From JBOGJG01 sp050747825 (lineage in GTDB: Bacteria; Acidobacteriota; UBA6911; RPQK01; JBOGJG01): DNA of 21,370 nucleotides. The position numbers and the translations under genes are program-made. The DNA lies in contig JBOGJG010000022.1 of NCBI GenBank assembly GCA_050747825.1, positions 1 through 21,370 of the forward strand. Direction: 5' to 3'. Below the pieces are notes generated by a model, which saw nothing but the letters and a program-made list of their open reading frames with translations, had not been told where the DNA came from and searched no databases. Shown one piece after another: positions 17,501 to 21,370 of the stretch; position 1 is the stretch's first letter, and the number at the start of each line of letters is the position of its first letter.

Positions 17501-17888
17501 CAATAACACGTCCCAGGCAGGGATCACGCAGAACACGCAGGGCATCAGTCCCGGACAAGTGGGACGGGAGTGGCAGCACCGGATCCAGGAAGCCGAGCAC
17601 ATCCGCGAGCTGCTGGGTGACAATCCGGAATTGGCACGGGACGTGAACGCCCTGGCGCGGGAGATGCGCCTCCTGGATGCCGACCGGCTTCTCTCCGATC
17701 CGGAAGAGATACTGGCTCTGAAATCGAAGATAATTGACGGCCTTCGCCAACTGGAGCTTGAAATCAGCCGCGCGCTCAACCAGGATTCAGGCTTGCGCCT
17801 GCGACTAGTGAACCAGGACGAAGTCCCGCCCGAGTTTCGCGACAAGGTTGAGGAGTATTACCGTTCCCTGGCCAGGAGAAAACCTTAG
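14499..17888 (+). CDS. Large membrane-anchored, glutamine-rich coiled-coil protein (DUF4175-like)
   Basis: This is a 1129-residue protein. Hydrophobic segments at about 24-43, 54-73 and 149-167 anchor it. Residues of about 185-480 are beta-rich with Ig-like repeats and resemble the periplasmic part of DUF4175-type proteins. From about 490 onward it is helical. From about 640 to 960 it is a highly charged, Gln-rich coiled coil (ELARRQEQQAERQRRAGQ is typical), with a Ser/Gly/Gln/Pro linker near 965-1025. The C-terminus ends in EVPPEFRDKVEEYYRSLARR, a tail common to this family. The ATG follows a good GGAGG and overlaps the previous stop. As the last gene of the cluster, it could be a long scaffold spanning the periplasm. 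No enzymatic motif is visible. Confidence 0.82.
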   Translation: MRDALTNRLAAIRRKIQLERLIKGLALLAGAFVLGSILSTYVLARQNFSDEALFWIRLAGGGLILFLFFYYLFRPLARRPSERQVARFLEERHPGLNDTVSTAVEVGQPGSRVHPQIRNLIRKDARMRLDKHPQPRFYAPQTSMFSLLTALASLLLFSYLFMGGSDAYRYGMNKLFSGWFDQDQAPLYSIAVTPGNTTVGKRSDVEVGAELHGFDAEEVRLFVKYENQPQWEEALMRPSIGGTPFAFLLLDLRDRMDYYVEAEGIRSDTFQIEVAELPGIKSFAITLEFPRYTGLGNVTQEDQGDIRALIGTRARFDIQTDQPVQNGKIRLEKGGEVVLENAGPQQLTGLLEVKADDFYRIHLQDLQAFWSPASDEYIIEGLQDQPPNVFFTEPGRDRRVTNIEEVFTELEAEDDYGVAELSLRFSVNGDAEQEVKLDYPRGSSSLSSSHTFYLEEFDLKPGDFVSYYAEASDAVTSSTTDIYFFEVEPYDREYSQSQQGASMAGASGQQNLMLSKRQKEIIAATFNLEREKGRYSSADFEENSQTLALVQQRLQSEAHTILERIQRRGALAGDARAKKMAEHINQAIQHMEPAHQKLNKLKPQEALPDEQKSFRELLSAEAQFKEIQVSFAQNASAGGNSSPQELADMVDLELDKKKNQYETLQQNRQLNREQELDETLEKLKELARRQEQQAERQRRAGQSSSSGGGQAQEQMIEELEELARQLERLSRQERDRQLAQVGRELRQAARDLRQSSNQNSQEAQMRAQRALNRLQQAQNSLAGQRQNQLENNLQQLQNTAQGLVRRQEDVVKNVQDLEQRYQNGNGTVDRNFMQDLRKVLRDKSELQSDVQEMEGQLHQAARQMSSKQPGASRQLKQAGLDIRDQRIPEQMQEGSELLSRGWMDMARKREEGVSQELRSLSDKIQQAEQALGPGNQNNPEERLQRALNQTGKLVENLDSLKERAQQQASQQGQPSQSGRQASGANQPSPGSQQPGPVGEASNNTSQAGITQNTQGISPGQVGREWQHRIQEAEHIRELLGDNPELARDVNALAREMRLLDADRLLSDPEEILALKSKIIDGLRQLELEISRALNQDSGLRLRLVNQDEVPPEFRDKVEEYYRSLARRKP

Positions 17889-17910
17889 CAGCCTGTTAGG
17901 CCTCAGGCCT

Positions 17911-17947
17911 CAAAAAAAAGCCCCGATCTTTTGCGATCGGGGCTCTA
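17911..17947 (-). terminator. Strong intrinsic terminator of the rRNA operon, probably bidirectional
   Basis: A perfect 10-bp stem, AGCCCCGATC (17919-17928) with GATCGGGGCT (17935-17944), encloses a six-base loop. On the minus strand it is followed by eight T's (complement of 17911-18), which is ideal for ending the 5S transcript. On the plus strand it is followed by CTATTTAA, so it could also stop the convergent gene cluster. Confidence 0.93.
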
Positions 17948-17952
17948 TTTAA

Positions 17953-18068
17953 TCCGGCGATGACCTACTTTCCCACATGGTCTCCCATGCAGTATCATCG
18001 GCGCTGAAGGGCTTAACTGCTGTGTTCGGGATGGGAACAGGTGTTTCCCCTTCGCTGGAATCGCCGGA
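17953..18068 (-). rRNA. rrf: 5S ribosomal RNA
   Basis: Read on the minus strand, this 116-base gene has the closing helix TCGCCGGA/TCCGGCGA at its two ends. It also contains the conserved CCCATCCCGAACACAGCAGTT loop region (part: CCCATCCCGAACAC) and the GGGAGACCATGTGGGA arm. Ends were set by helix I pairing and could be off by a base or two. It lies downstream of 23S in the usual order and is followed by the terminator. Confidence 0.97.
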
Positions 18069-18211
18069 AAATCAGGCTGGAGACTGTAGGCGCTAGGCGA
18101 CTACTTGAAGCCTGCCGGTCTGCAATCTTCTGCCAAAAAGTGGGTAATCTTCGGGAAAGCATGGGCCAAGCAGAAGCGCAATAACTTTGTTGCGCAGCAA
18201 AAAGTTAAAGT
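18069..18211 (-). other. 23S-5S internal transcribed spacer
   Basis: This is a spacer of about 143 bases with no tRNA recognised. The part next to 5S (18073-18121) reads as seven-base words, including TAGGCGC TAGGCGA, like the heptad repeats elsewhere in the window. Near 23S an imperfect hairpin joins AACTTT (18183-18188) to AAAGTT (18201-18206). The last bases form one side of the 23S processing stem. Confidence 0.75.
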
Positions 18212-21183
<2,972 letters not shown>

Positions 21184-21241
21184 ACTTTAGATCAGGCTGC
21201 AGGCTGTATAACTGGGGCCTGCAGGAAAGACCCTAAAGGTC

Positions 21242-21276
21242 CTCACCTGCAGCCTACAGTCTCAAGCCTACCGCCT
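21242..21276. repeat. Heptad-phased repeat in the 16S-23S spacer
   Basis: Five consecutive seven-base words, CTCACCT GCAGCCT ACAGTCT CAAGCCT ACCGCCT, share a CT end and mostly GCCT. They are degenerate but in phase. Their similarity to the other heptad tracts is in period, not in sequence. Confidence 0.6.
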
Positions 21277-21305
21277 AAAACTTGTGTTTGCCCTTTTACT
21301 TTCCC

Positions 21306-21321
21306 AAATTGTCAAAGAACA
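21306..21321 (-). promoter_or_regulatory. boxA-like antitermination site in the rRNA leader/spacer
   Basis: On the minus strand the sequence reads TGTTCTTTGACAATTT. It matches the bacterial rrn boxA consensus (E. coli TGCTCTTTAACAATTT) at all but two positions. boxA binds the NusB/NusE complex and keeps polymerase resistant to Rho on untranslated rRNA. Its place between 16S and 23S is the expected second boxA position. Confidence 0.8.
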
Positions 21322-21334
21322 AAAGATCAGTTTA

Positions 21335-21362
21335 CCACGGATTTCACCGATGGCCACGGATT
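21335..21362. repeat. Direct repeat CCACGGATT, two copies 19 bases apart
   Basis: CCACGGATT is exact at 21335-21343 and 21354-21362, with a related CACCGATGG between them. Similar 'ATCCGTGG..ATCCGTG' words recur between genes in several environmental phyla. The repeat is at the window edge and may be longer. Confidence 0.7.
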
Positions 21363-21370
21363 AAAAATCC

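Larger units (their letters stand above)
21184..21370 (-). other. 16S-23S internal transcribed spacer, partial
   Basis: This is the spacer upstream of 23S, cut by the right edge. No tRNA is seen in the 187 bases present; one could still lie beyond. It holds a 10-bp inverted repeat, AGGCTGCAGG / CCTGCAGCCT (21194-21203 and 21246-21255), around a small GACC...GGTC hairpin. It also holds five heptads ending in CT (21242-21276), a boxA-like site, and two copies of CCACGGATT (21335-21343 and 21354-21362). Confidence 0.85.

Noticed and set aside
17028..17750. 240-codon minus-strand open frame antisense to the coiled-coil gene
   Set aside because: It mirrors the Gln/Arg-rich coding strand and shows no independent start context or domain.
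21184..21370. tRNA gene in the 16S-23S spacer
   Set aside because: No cloverleaf or TTCGA-type T-loop could be found in the visible part; one may lie beyond the right edge.

Overview
The window looks like a chromosomal segment of a moderately GC-rich Gram-negative bacterium, most plausibly an Acidobacteriota-type genome. That placement is an inference. It rests on a MoxR / DUF58 / vWA / DUF4159 / DUF4175-like gene cluster, which is common in that phylum and in neighbouring ones, and on spacers filled with degenerate seven-base repeats. No 16S sequence falls inside the window to settle it.

Layout. Positions 1-140 hold the 3' end of a gene that resembles ketopantoate reductase. At 292-675 is a C-terminal remnant of an IS256-type transposase. 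A 14-TM DHA2-type drug exporter lies on the minus strand at 774-2339. Its upstream region carries eleven tandem heptamers (2371-2447). An internally deleted IS3-family element (2527-3776) with 15-bp inverted ends sits in this intergenic space, and a perfect 21-bp direct repeat lies on either side of it.

The core of the window is an eight-gene plus-strand cluster, 3851-17888, with mostly overlapping or near-zero gaps. In order it encodes: a membrane vWA/GATase-like protein; a secreted caspase-fold protein that has serine where the catalytic cysteine is expected and a canonical EF-hand loop; a TPR protein with an embedded HExxH gluzincin peptidase domain; an exported DUF4159 protein; a MoxR AAA+ ATPase; a DUF58 protein; a BatA-type membrane vWA protein; and a very large membrane-anchored, glutamine-rich coiled-coil protein. 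The likely theme is a MoxR-driven chaperone or assembly machine in the inner membrane. Its vWA proteins would present metal-dependent binding sites, and its extracytoplasmic partners would handle envelope proteins. The substrate is unknown. The only large gap in the cluster, 12284-12450, is filled by a palindromic repeat that could form a long hairpin over the translation start of the BatA-type gene.

Downstream, a strong hairpin terminator separates the cluster from a convergent minus-strand rRNA operon: 5S (17953-18068), 23S (18212-21183) and part of the 16S-23S spacer with a boxA-like antiterminator. 16S would lie beyond the right edge. No tRNA is seen in the visible spacer.

Most other open frames, including all those inside the 23S gene, are shadows.
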